A stretch of 14,405 nt of DNA from Bacillota bacterium (GTDB taxonomy: Bacteria; Bacillota; Clostridia; Peptostreptococcales; Anaerovoracaceae): positions 1-14,405 of the forward strand of contig CAJPNN010000044.1 in assembly GCA_905372035.1 (NCBI GenBank), in the 5' to 3' direction. Below are positions 7,420 through 14,357 of the stretch, piece by piece (positions within the stretch are counted from its first letter, which is position 1; each line of letters starts with the position of its first letter). The notes below the pieces were generated by a model, which was given only the letters and a program-made list of their open reading frames with translations, was not told where the DNA came from and did no database searches. Made by a program: the position numbers and the translations under genes.

Positions 7420-8454
7420 ATGAAAATAATATCAAAAAAACATATTATTTTTGGAACGCTATTCTTAATATATATGATAATAGTTTTTTCTTACAGTTTT
7501 TTTCAAAAAAGCAATTTAAATAAGGTATTATCAACAAAGATTTTTTTATTGCATTTATATTCATTTTCGATTATATTTGGTTTTATTATCTCTATCATTT
7601 CAGTAGTAATTTTAATAGTTATGTTGTATATGAATAGATATTCTTATCAAAATATATTATTTATGGGTTGGATTGGGATATTGATTTTATCTGTAATACT
7701 TATAATATTCGGATCAGACACAAAAACAAAGGGTAGTACTTTAAATACAACACATACTGTTAAAATTGTTGAATGGAATACCGCTAATAACATTGACGGA
7801 AAAAACATTTACACGATATTTGGAGAATTTGATGCTGATATAGCTGTTTTACCTGAATTGGAAGGATATGAAAAAGGCGATATATCTCAACAAAGATTGA
7901 AAGATTTATTTAGTGCAGCCAATTTGGATTTTGGTAAATATGAGTCATTTGTCTCGCTTTCCACCGAAGGTAGCATTGCACCAGTGACTATAATTATCAA
8001 AAAAGGAAGGTGTCAATTTAGTAATAACAAAAAAGTACCTATGACTAGATTTGGGACAATATACTTAAAATCAGATTCAGAACAAATACCTAGTATTGTA
8101 GGACTACACACAGCTCCTCCATTGCCAGGTTTGATAGATATTTGGAAAAAGGATTTAGAACTAATTTCTTATGACATAGTTAAAGAACAGCCCGATGCTA
8201 TAATTATAGGAGATTTTAATGCTACTATGAGGCATGGAGCCTTAAATGATATAATAACACATGAAGATGTATTAAATAGTTTATCTATATATAATAGAGG
8301 AACATGGAATGTGAAATTGCCATATTTTTTTAGAACATCAATAGACCATATTTTAATACCTAAAAATCAATATTTGGTAAAGAACATAGAGGTAAAAAAC
8401 TTGTACAATTCAGATCATATGGCAATATTTGCCGAAATACAAAGAATAGAATAA
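7420..8454 (+). CDS. Membrane-anchored EEP-family phosphohydrolase, VanJ-like architecture
   Basis: Protein of 344 residues with three N-terminal membrane helices (about 9-28, 42-72, 79-98) and a C-terminal endonuclease/exonuclease/phosphatase domain. All expected catalytic positions are visible: N120 (VEWNTANN), E146 (LPELEGY), D265 and N267 (GDFNAT), H272, D309 and H310 (SIDHIL), and D332 with H333 (NSDHMAIF). It should therefore be an active metal-dependent phosphodiesterase or phosphatase. Three helices with a basic N-terminus would place the domain outside the cell. This layout and length match VanJ/StaP-type proteins, membrane EEP enzymes linked to teicoplanin resistance and undecaprenyl-pyrophosphate metabolism. 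A nuclease or sphingomyelinase-like role cannot be excluded. The ATG has GGAGGG at 7411-7416. Strong hairpins flank it. Near lanthipeptide genes, an envelope-protection role is attractive but inferred. Confidence 0.8.
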   Translation: MKIISKKHIIFGTLFLIYMIIVFSYSFFQKSNLNKVLSTKIFLLHLYSFSIIFGFIISIISVVILIVMLYMNRYSYQNILFMGWIGILILSVILIIFGSDTKTKGSTLNTTHTVKIVEWNTANNIDGKNIYTIFGEFDADIAVLPELEGYEKGDISQQRLKDLFSAANLDFGKYESFVSLSTEGSIAPVTIIIKKGRCQFSNNKKVPMTRFGTIYLKSDSEQIPSIVGLHTAPPLPGLIDIWKKDLELISYDIVKEQPDAIIIGDFNATMRHGALNDIITHEDVLNSLSIYNRGTWNVKLPYFFRTSIDHILIPKNQYLVKNIEVKNLYNSDHMAIFAEIQRIE

Positions 8455-8505
8455 ATTTATAATATATGATTAAAAAATTAAAGGTTTATAGAACTAGTTT
8501 AACTT

Positions 8506-8544
8506 GGCGATTAAGAGAAAAAATCTTAATCGCCTTATATTTTT
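8506..8544 (+). terminator. Intrinsic terminator after the EEP gene
   Basis: GGCGATTAAGA (8506-8516) pairs perfectly with TCTTAATCGCC (8524-8534) around a seven-base loop, followed by TTATATTTTT (8535-8544). It is about 50 bases after the EEP stop and closes the cargo unit. Confidence 0.82.
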
Positions 8545-8743
8545 AATAAGTTTCAATTTGAACAAAGCTAATTCTTATAAACAAGTGAGCAGAATGAGTT
8601 AACATAACATTGTTATTTCTTTAATATTTAGAATACTTTGTATATTAAGGTATGAAGGAGCTATTTTTTTTTTGAAAAATTTTCTAAAAAATGGAAACAA
8701 AAGTCCTTGAAAGTAAGGTTTATATATAGAGGGAGTTTTAACC

Positions 8744-8875
8744 TTGGAAAAATTAAATATATTTGCAGATATAAGAAAACAGTTCTTTGACAACTTCATA
8801 GACCAAGACAGGACGTTAACCATTTATAGAGCAGCTATCAACAAACGCCAGGAGCTTTCTGCTGAGGAATCTTAG
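8744..8875 (+). CDS. Small hypothetical protein, possibly a truncated element gene
   Basis: A 43-residue frame starts at TTG 8744, preceded by GAGGG (8729-8733). It begins LEKLNIFADIRKQFFDNF and ends INKRQELSAEES. The charged, helical composition and codon use (CGC, CAG, GAC) look like real coding DNA of the same style as the recombinases. It stops just before an AT-rich tract. A second short frame, ending LNEYLQKQRIEESER at 8949, continues in the +1 phase from this frame, so the gene may be frameshifted or truncated. No family recognised. Confidence 0.4.
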   Translation: MEKLNIFADIRKQFFDNFIDQDRTLTIYRAAINKRQELSAEES

Positions 8876-9135
8876 ATTTAAATTTTTTAGGTATTTTCTT
8901 GGTTTAAACGAATACTTGCAAAAGCAAAGGATAGAAGAAAGTGAGCGATAAATTTGAAGATAGGAAATAGGTGTGGCAGCCTATTGCGATGATATAAATG
9001 GGGATAATGATACTTCTACAGTTGTTGCCGGCTCATCTGGAAAAGAGGCGGAGGTGAAATTCCTATGTTGTGTGCTAATAGCCAACACACCTGTCAATGT
9101 CAAAAAACTTAAATTTATGAGAGGAGAATTTTCTT
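8876..9135 (+). other. Stretch of micro-frames, possible decayed gene tails and a leader for the 9136 gene
   Basis: There is no full gene here. The block is less AT-rich than its surroundings and has coding-like pieces in different phases. One is LNEYLQKQRIEESER ending at 8949-8951. Another is a frame from ATG 8998 ending LLQLLPAHLEKRRR at 9055-9057, which looks like a protein C-terminus. A third is a 15-codon, Cys-rich frame MLCANSQHTCQCQKT at 9064-9111, with GGAGGTG at 9050-9056 overlapping the previous stop. A further open phase runs from GTG 8973 to 9149. These are best read as remnants of element genes or short leader peptides. TGTCAA is tandemly duplicated within the 9064 frame. Confidence 0.35.
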
Positions 9136-9324
9136 ATGAAAGAAAATAAGGGAAATTCCACGAAAGATAGGGAAGTCGTGGGATTTACAGTTAAGGAGGC
9201 AAAAGAGGGGCAAAAGATAGATCAAATAGAAGGTATTAAAATTAAAGTAAGATTTTCAGATACAGGACTTCATTTAGAGCATTTAGTGACGGCGTACATT
9301 AAAGAAAAACTGCTTATGGTATAG
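9136..9324 (+). CDS. Small transposon-type protein, possibly TnpW-like
   Basis: Protein of 62 residues with a clear ribosome binding site (GAGAGGAG, 9119-9126) before ATG 9136. The first half is charged and probably disordered (MKENKGNSTKDREVVGF). The second half, IKVRFSDTGLHLEHLVTAYI, predicts a beta strand then a helix. Short proteins ending in a V-H/R-F-S-x-T strand and a helix are known as TnpW in Tn4451-type elements, and the position next to serine recombinases fits. The similarity is by eye only and the function of TnpW is unknown. It lies upstream of, and separate from, the recombinase promoter. Confidence 0.5.
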   Translation: MKENKGNSTKDREVVGFTVKEAKEGQKIDQIEGIKIKVRFSDTGLHLEHLVTAYIKEKLLMV

Positions 9325-9325
9325 G

Positions 9326-9367
9326 ATGATGGTAAAGTACAATGAATAAGTTGTATAATTCCATCAT
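9326..9367 (+). repeat. Two-tier symmetric inverted repeat between the small gene and the recombinase promoter
   Basis: ATGATGG (9326-9332) pairs with CCATCAT (9361-9367). Inside it TACAA (9338-9342) pairs with TTGTA (9351-9355). Both tiers are separated by five-base unpaired segments on each side (9333-9337 and 9356-9360), with an eight-base central loop. It begins right after the stop at 9324. There is no U-tract, so termination is doubtful. A regulatory, recombinase-binding or RNA-structure role is possible. Confidence 0.55.
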
Positions 9368-9401
9368 TATAATCTGAAAATAAAAAAATATAGCATAGGT
9401 A

Positions 9402-9430
9402 TTGCAATGAAATATGAGGAGCGTTATAAT
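9402..9430 (+). promoter_or_regulatory. Sigma-70-type promoter of the recombinase operon
   Basis: TTGCAA (9402-9407) and a perfect TATAAT (9425-9430) are separated by exactly 17 bases. Initiation near 9437 would give a leader of about 60 bases before GTG 9497. It is the best promoter in the window and is placed to drive all three recombinases, whose genes have little or no spacing. Confidence 0.7.
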
Positions 9431-9496
9431 AAATGCGTGGAAGCCTAACCTTTATATTTGGTTTATTGTATAAATCAAATTGAAGGGGGCTTTTTT

Positions 9497-11140
9497 GTGT
9501 TTAAAAATAAAGCAGTAATGTATCTAAGACTATCCAAGGAAGATGGAGAAGCGATAGAAAGCAACTCCATTAGCAATCAGAGAGAAATCATTAGAGCATA
9601 TCTTAAAAATAAGGATATTCAAGTTGTTGGAGAGTATGTTGATGACGGCTACTCCGGAGCTAATTTTCAGCGTCCTCAGTTCAGTCGGATGATAGATGAT
9701 GCCTATGAGAAGAAATTTGACACCATTATTGTAAAAGACCTGTCCAGATTCGGACGGGATTATATCGGAGCAGGAAGATATATTCAGCGGATTTTTCCAG
9801 AGATAGGGATAAGATTTATATCCGTTAATGACAATTATGACAGCAAACATGCAGATATGAGCGACACGCACCTTATTCTTCCGATTAAGAACTTTATTAA
9901 TGACAGTTACTCAAGAGATATTTCAAATAAAGTGAAAAGCTCACAAAGAGTAAAGCGACTGAATGGGGAATATATCGGTGCCTTTGCACCCTACGGCTAT
10001 AAGAAAAGTGAGGAAAATAAGAACAAACTTGTGGTTGATGAAAATGTAAGAAATATCATTAAAGCTATTTTTGATATGAAATTACAAGGCTATTCGTCAA
10101 AAGCAATCGGAGATGAACTCAACAGCTTAGGCATAGATTCTCCGAAAATCTATAAAGAAAAGCAGGGTTTAAACTATAAGGGTGGCTTTGAAGCGGTGAA
10201 AGGCGGAAACTGGTCTGCAAAAGCTATCAATCGTATTATAGAAAATAAAATTTATATCGGCGTGATGCAGCAGGGTAAAAGTGCAACCATCAGCTACAAA
10301 AATAAAAAGCAATTAGAAATTCACCCGTCTGATTGGATAAGTGTAGAAGATACCCATGAGCCTATTATCAGTGAAGAAGTGTTTCAAATCGCAAATGTAC
10401 TTTTAAAAAGAGATTTCAACACCAAAGTCAAGCAACAAGTGGAATTATTTGCAGGTATGCTGTTTTGTAAGGATTGCAACAGCCCTATGGTTCGTAGGAC
10501 TGTAAAAACCAATAAAAAAACTGATATTTTCTATATATGCTCCAAATACAATAAAGAGAAGACCTGCACAAGACACAGCATTAAACTGAAAGCTTTAGAA
10601 GAAGCGATAACTAAGTTGTTAAAGCAATATATTTCCTTTAACGAAAAGCTTTATAGTATTGTAAAAAATATTGATTTTAATGTGGATATTAAGGATAGTC
10701 AAATTGCTATCTTACAACGTGAAAAGGAAATGACAGAAAATCTTATTTCATCCTTATATACGGATTTGGAAGAGGATGTTATTACAAAAGAGGAATATCA
10801 ACTTTTTCGGAAAAACTACCTTGAGCAACTTTCAAAGCTTGAAGAAAATATCAAGAATAGGTTGGAAAAGCAAAGAAACATCAAAGAAAGCATTCAAAAG
10901 AATAAGAATTGGATTATTGATATTAAAAAGTATAAAGAGCTGAATACGCTTGACAGATTATCAGTGGTAATGCTGATTGACAGAATCCTGATTGGAGAGA
11001 ACAAAGAAATTGAAGTTGTTTTTAACCATGCTCAGAAATTAGAAATGATTGAAGAAATCACAAAAGAAAAAAGCAATAAGGATAGGGCATCTCTTTCTGA
11101 AATGGGAAACGTAAATAGGAAAGTGAGGTATGCTAGATGA
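9497..11140 (+). CDS. Large serine recombinase 1 (resolvase domain, recombinase domain, zinc ribbon, coiled coil)
   Basis: Site-specific recombinase of 547 residues, with the usual large-serine-integrase layout. The resolvase catalytic domain has nucleophile S13 in YLRLSKEDG, followed by SISNQRE, YVDDGYSGANFQRP and KDLSRFGRDYIGAG. The recombinase domain follows (APYGYKKSEEN, WSAKAINRIIENKIYIG, EPIISEEVFQ). The zinc ribbon is complete, with LFCKDCNSPM and later YICSKYNKEKTCTRH. The C-terminus is a long coiled coil plus a final beta region (DRILIGENKEIEVVF). GTG 9497 is preferred to TTG 9458 because GAAGGGGG at 9482-9489 is correctly spaced from the GTG; 9458 has no such site. It is first in the three-gene operon behind the 9402-9430 promoter. 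Together the three probably excise and integrate the element. Confidence 0.93.
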   Translation: MFKNKAVMYLRLSKEDGEAIESNSISNQREIIRAYLKNKDIQVVGEYVDDGYSGANFQRPQFSRMIDDAYEKKFDTIIVKDLSRFGRDYIGAGRYIQRIFPEIGIRFISVNDNYDSKHADMSDTHLILPIKNFINDSYSRDISNKVKSSQRVKRLNGEYIGAFAPYGYKKSEENKNKLVVDENVRNIIKAIFDMKLQGYSSKAIGDELNSLGIDSPKIYKEKQGLNYKGGFEAVKGGNWSAKAINRIIENKIYIGVMQQGKSATISYKNKKQLEIHPSDWISVEDTHEPIISEEVFQIANVLLKRDFNTKVKQQVELFAGMLFCKDCNSPMVRRTVKTNKKTDIFYICSKYNKEKTCTRHSIKLKALEEAITKLLKQYISFNEKLYSIVKNIDFNVDIKDSQIAILQREKEMTENLISSLYTDLEEDVITKEEYQLFRKNYLEQLSKLEENIKNRLEKQRNIKESIQKNKNWIIDIKKYKELNTLDRLSVVMLIDRILIGENKEIEVVFNHAQKLEMIEEITKEKSNKDRASLSEMGNVNRKVRYAR

Positions 11141-11188
11141 AGAAAAATACAATATTTCTGAAGAATAATAAAGATTCGAGGTGGTACC

Positions 11189-12901
11189 ATGGCAAGAACT
11201 AAAAAAAGATACTTGGAAACACCTCAAATAGAAGAGATACAGAAAAAGAGTCCAATCATCTATCATGCCGGAATTTATGTGAGACTATCTCATGAAAGAA
11301 CGGAAACCTATCGAAATAAAAGCAGCTCAATTTCTATACAAGAAGAAGTTTGTATAGAATTTGCAAAAGAAAAAGGAATTGCAGTTGAAAAAACATATTG
11401 CGACTATGAGTATACAGGTACAAATTTTGAGCGACCCGCTTTTAAGGAAATGATGCAGGATATTAAAAATAGAAAGATTAACTGTATTATTGTAAGAGAT
11501 ATGTCCAGATTTGGCAGAGAATATTTACAGATAGGAAATTATATTGAAAAGGTGTTTCCGTTTCTGGAAGTAAGATTTATATCCGTAAATGATCATTTTG
11601 ATACAATAGAAGGATGTGATAACAAAAAGAACTTTGAGATTGTTATAAAAAATCTGATTAATGATATGTACTCAAAGGATATTTCAACGAAAGTAAAAAC
11701 AACAAAACTTACCCTGGCAAAAAATGGTTTTTTTATTGGAACAAATGCAGCCTATGGCTATAAAGTAAAAAAGGTTACAGGAGGCAGAAAATTAGAAATT
11801 GATGAAAATACCGCTCCTGTGGTAAAGCAGATTTTCAAGTGGGGCTTAGAGGGAGATAATCAAATAGTAATTGCCAGGCGTTTAAATGAAATTGGCTATA
11901 CAACAGCTGCCACATACAACAAGACAGGAAGAATGTATCAGCATAAAGGAGATTATCAGTGGCGAAAAGGCACCGTAGATAATATTCTTGTTGCAAGAGT
12001 ATATACAGGAGCTTTGGTTCAAGGTGTTAAAAGCCAAAGCTTATCTCAAGGTAAAAATCAGGAGATATTGCCAAAGGATGAGTGGATTGTCATAGAAAAT
12101 GCACATGAAGCCATCATATCTGAAGAAGATTTTGAAAAAGTGCAGCAAGAAAGATTAAACAGAAAGCAAAAAAGAGAGGAGTTAAAAAGAGAAAAGAAAC
12201 TTCATTCAAAGCTTAAAACTATAACAGGTATAGCACCGGAAAATCGCTATAAAAATCTTATATTTGAAAAAGCAACAGGATTTCAAATTCCAAGACATCC
12301 GGAGAGCAGTGGTGTCATTCATAAACGGATCAGCTATGTTTTTGATAACAACCGCTCGAATGGTCAGATATATGATTGTCCTAAAATTCGTTTAAAAGAA
12401 GAAACACTCGATCAGCTGATTTTACAGTTAATCAGGGAGCAGTTGCAAAATATATCTGGAGTAGAGAAATTTAAGCAAAAAATAGAGCTTCAAGGGATAA
12501 TACAGCTTGAGAAGTATCAAAAGGAAAAAGATAAGTTCTATGCTTCATTGGATAAAAAGCAGTTATTTATGCAAAAGCTATATGAAAAATATGTAAAGGG
12601 CGAAATAAAAAAATCAGAATATCTTTCTTATAAAGACAATTTAATTTCTGAAATTAAGGTGATCAAGAAAGATATTTTTCAAAATGATGCGAAAGAGAAA
12701 GACCTCAAATATAAGAAAAAAGAAGCTATAAAGTGGATAGAACTATTATATTCCGCTTCAGAGAAAGTGAAACTTTCAAGAGAGCTGTTGGTAAGGCTGA
12801 TAGAAAAAATAGAAGTAGGAGAAAACAATCATTTGGATATTAAGTTTAGGTTTACTCCTGCTGGCTTAGATAGATTTGGAGGTGATCTGTTTGGAGAATA
12901 A
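11189..12901 (+). CDS. Large serine recombinase 2, with degenerate zinc ribbon
   Basis: Recombinase of 570 residues. An N-terminal extension of about 25 residues precedes the resolvase domain with nucleophile S34 (GIYVRLSHERTE). It also has SISIQEE, DYEYTGTNFERP and RDMSRFGREYLQIG, so the catalytic core looks intact. The recombinase domain (NAAYGYKVKK, WRKGTVDNILVARVYTG) and C-terminal coiled coil are present. Where relatives have a four-Cys zinc ribbon, this one reads RYKNLIFEKATGF and later GQIYDCPKIR, with only one Cys; the fold may be kept without metal, or the DNA-binding function altered. ATG 11189 follows GAGGTGG (11178-11184). The gap after recombinase 1 is 48 bases. The gene overlaps recombinase 3 by 11 bases, so their translation is coupled. 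Its exact share of the work is unknown. Confidence 0.92.
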   Translation: MARTKKRYLETPQIEEIQKKSPIIYHAGIYVRLSHERTETYRNKSSSISIQEEVCIEFAKEKGIAVEKTYCDYEYTGTNFERPAFKEMMQDIKNRKINCIIVRDMSRFGREYLQIGNYIEKVFPFLEVRFISVNDHFDTIEGCDNKKNFEIVIKNLINDMYSKDISTKVKTTKLTLAKNGFFIGTNAAYGYKVKKVTGGRKLEIDENTAPVVKQIFKWGLEGDNQIVIARRLNEIGYTTAATYNKTGRMYQHKGDYQWRKGTVDNILVARVYTGALVQGVKSQSLSQGKNQEILPKDEWIVIENAHEAIISEEDFEKVQQERLNRKQKREELKREKKLHSKLKTITGIAPENRYKNLIFEKATGFQIPRHPESSGVIHKRISYVFDNNRSNGQIYDCPKIRLKEETLDQLILQLIREQLQNISGVEKFKQKIELQGIIQLEKYQKEKDKFYASLDKKQLFMQKLYEKYVKGEIKKSEYLSYKDNLISEIKVIKKDIFQNDAKEKDLKYKKKEAIKWIELLYSASEKVKLSRELLVRLIEKIEVGENNHLDIKFRFTPAGLDRFGGDLFGE

Positions 12902-14357
12902 TATTGCTTTTTACATGAGATTGTCGGTTGATGAAAAAGAAAAGTTGGAAAGTGAAAGTATATCCAATCAAAGATTACTTTTAAAACACTATATCTCTCT
13001 TGATAAGGATTTAAATGCCTTCAATATCAAAGAGTATGTAGATGACGGTTATAGTGGAACCTCATTAAACAGACCGGCACTGCAAAGATTATTTGGAGAT
13101 GTAAAAATTGGGAAAGTAAACTGCATTATCGTAAAAGATATTTCAAGGTTTATGAGAGACTATATTACACTTGGAGATTATCTTGAAAATATCTTTCCGT
13201 TTCTCGGCATCCGCTTTATTTCAGTAAATGATGGCTATGATAGCCAAAAAGAGTCAGACACTGGAATAGATATAGGTATTCAATTTAAGGGACTTCTATC
13301 AGATTTTTATGCAAAAGAAACTGCTGAAAAAGTAAGAAATAGTCTTCTTGCCCTGAAACAACAAGGTAAATGTATGCAGGCAAATCCCCCCTATGGATAT
13401 ATCAGAGATCCTGATGAAAGAACAAAAATCATGATTGATGAAAAAACCGGAGAATATGTAAAAAGAATGTTCGGTATGATACTTGAGGGGTATTCCACAA
13501 TCCAAATAGCGAGGACATTTAATAAAGAGTCTGTTATTACACCAAGTGCAAGGAAAAGGGAAATTACAGGTCAAACCTATAAAGAACGTAGTATTTATAC
13601 CGAAAATCACACAAAAACAATCTGGATGAATTCAAGTGTTTGCAGGATTTTAAAAAATGAAATGTACACAGGCACCTTCATATTTAATACTGTAAGGAAA
13701 ACAAAGCTATATGGCGGTTTAACGACAAAGATCCCACGTGAAGAATGGGGGCGTATTTATAATCACCATCCACCATTAATCAGCTATGAGGAATTTAATC
13801 AAGTACAAAGCATTTTAGCCTCAAGAGCAATTAAGCATGTGTCAAGCAGTAAAAAGAAAGAGAAATCAGCATTGCAAGAGGTGCTGTATTGTAAGGATTG
13901 TGGACATTCACTTGTAATTATGCAACGCAAAGAAGATAGGAACTTGGCTTGCTCTACCTGTATGATGAAAGAGATAAAGACTAATTTTGAAAAAATAGAG
14001 GTCATTGAAAAACAAGTTTTACAACTTCTTCAGGAGAAGATAGATGTGCAAGAAAGATACGTAAAGGGAAATATTCAGGAAATACATTCATACAGTTTGG
14101 AAATTGAAAAGCTGGAGAAGGAAAAAATAAAAAGTTTTGAAAAATACAAGGCGAATAAAACCAGTAGGGAAGATTTTATCAAGGTAAAGAATAAGATAAA
14201 TGATAGAATACTAAGATTGAATCAATGTATTCATGACACAGATCCGGAGAATGTAGATAATGAAGATATTTCTATCTTAACAAAAGAGTTGGTAAAAAAA
14301 TACATTTCAAAAATACTTGTATACCACAATGGTGGATTTGAAGTACAATATAAGTAG
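12891..14357 (+). CDS. Large serine recombinase 3
   Basis: Recombinase of 488 residues. The resolvase domain carries nucleophile S12 in FYMRLSVDEKE, then SISNQRLL, YVDDGYSGTSLNRP and KDISRFMRDYITLGDYL. The recombinase domain follows (NPPYGYIRDP, SVCRILKNEMYTGTF, HHPPLISYEEF). The zinc ribbon is compact but has all four cysteines (LYCKDCGHS and ACSTCMM), and a shorter coiled coil ends the protein. Start TTG 12891 is chosen because GGAGGTGAT (12878-12886) is at proper spacing; an in-frame TTG at 12876 overlaps that site and lacks its own. The start lies inside the end of recombinase 2, giving an 11-base overlap. It is the last gene of the operon. Only a short AT-rich tail follows, so the element end may be near the window edge or beyond. 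Confidence 0.92.
   Translation: MENNIAFYMRLSVDEKEKLESESISNQRLLLKHYISLDKDLNAFNIKEYVDDGYSGTSLNRPALQRLFGDVKIGKVNCIIVKDISRFMRDYITLGDYLENIFPFLGIRFISVNDGYDSQKESDTGIDIGIQFKGLLSDFYAKETAEKVRNSLLALKQQGKCMQANPPYGYIRDPDERTKIMIDEKTGEYVKRMFGMILEGYSTIQIARTFNKESVITPSARKREITGQTYKERSIYTENHTKTIWMNSSVCRILKNEMYTGTFIFNTVRKTKLYGGLTTKIPREEWGRIYNHHPPLISYEEFNQVQSILASRAIKHVSSSKKKEKSALQEVLYCKDCGHSLVIMQRKEDRNLACSTCMMKEIKTNFEKIEVIEKQVLQLLQEKIDVQERYVKGNIQEIHSYSLEIEKLEKEKIKSFEKYKANKTSREDFIKVKNKINDRILRLNQCIHDTDPENVDNEDISILTKELVKKYISKILVYHNGGFEVQYK

Noticed and set aside
8691..8729. A 12-codon frame METKVLESKVYI
   Set aside because: No ribosome binding site, very short, no context; taken as chance.
8599..8823. A 74-codon minus-strand frame
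   Set aside because: It lacks a ribosome binding site, is antisense to the better-supported 8744 frame, and has the Phe/Lys-rich composition of AT-rich chance frames.
9458..9496. A TTG start adding 13 residues to recombinase 1
   Set aside because: No ribosome binding site before 9458, and the added residues precede the normal start of the resolvase fold. GTG 9497 has a well-placed GAAGGGGG.
9530..9871. A 113-codon minus-strand frame inside recombinase 1
   Set aside because: It is fully antisense to the conserved resolvase domain, whose motifs are in the + frame; a shadow frame.
12876..12890. A TTG start adding five residues to recombinase 3
   Set aside because: It overlaps the GGAGGTGAT that properly serves TTG 12891.
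13299..13610. A 103-codon minus-strand frame inside recombinase 3
   Set aside because: Antisense to conserved recombinase coding sequence, with no start signal or recognisable family.
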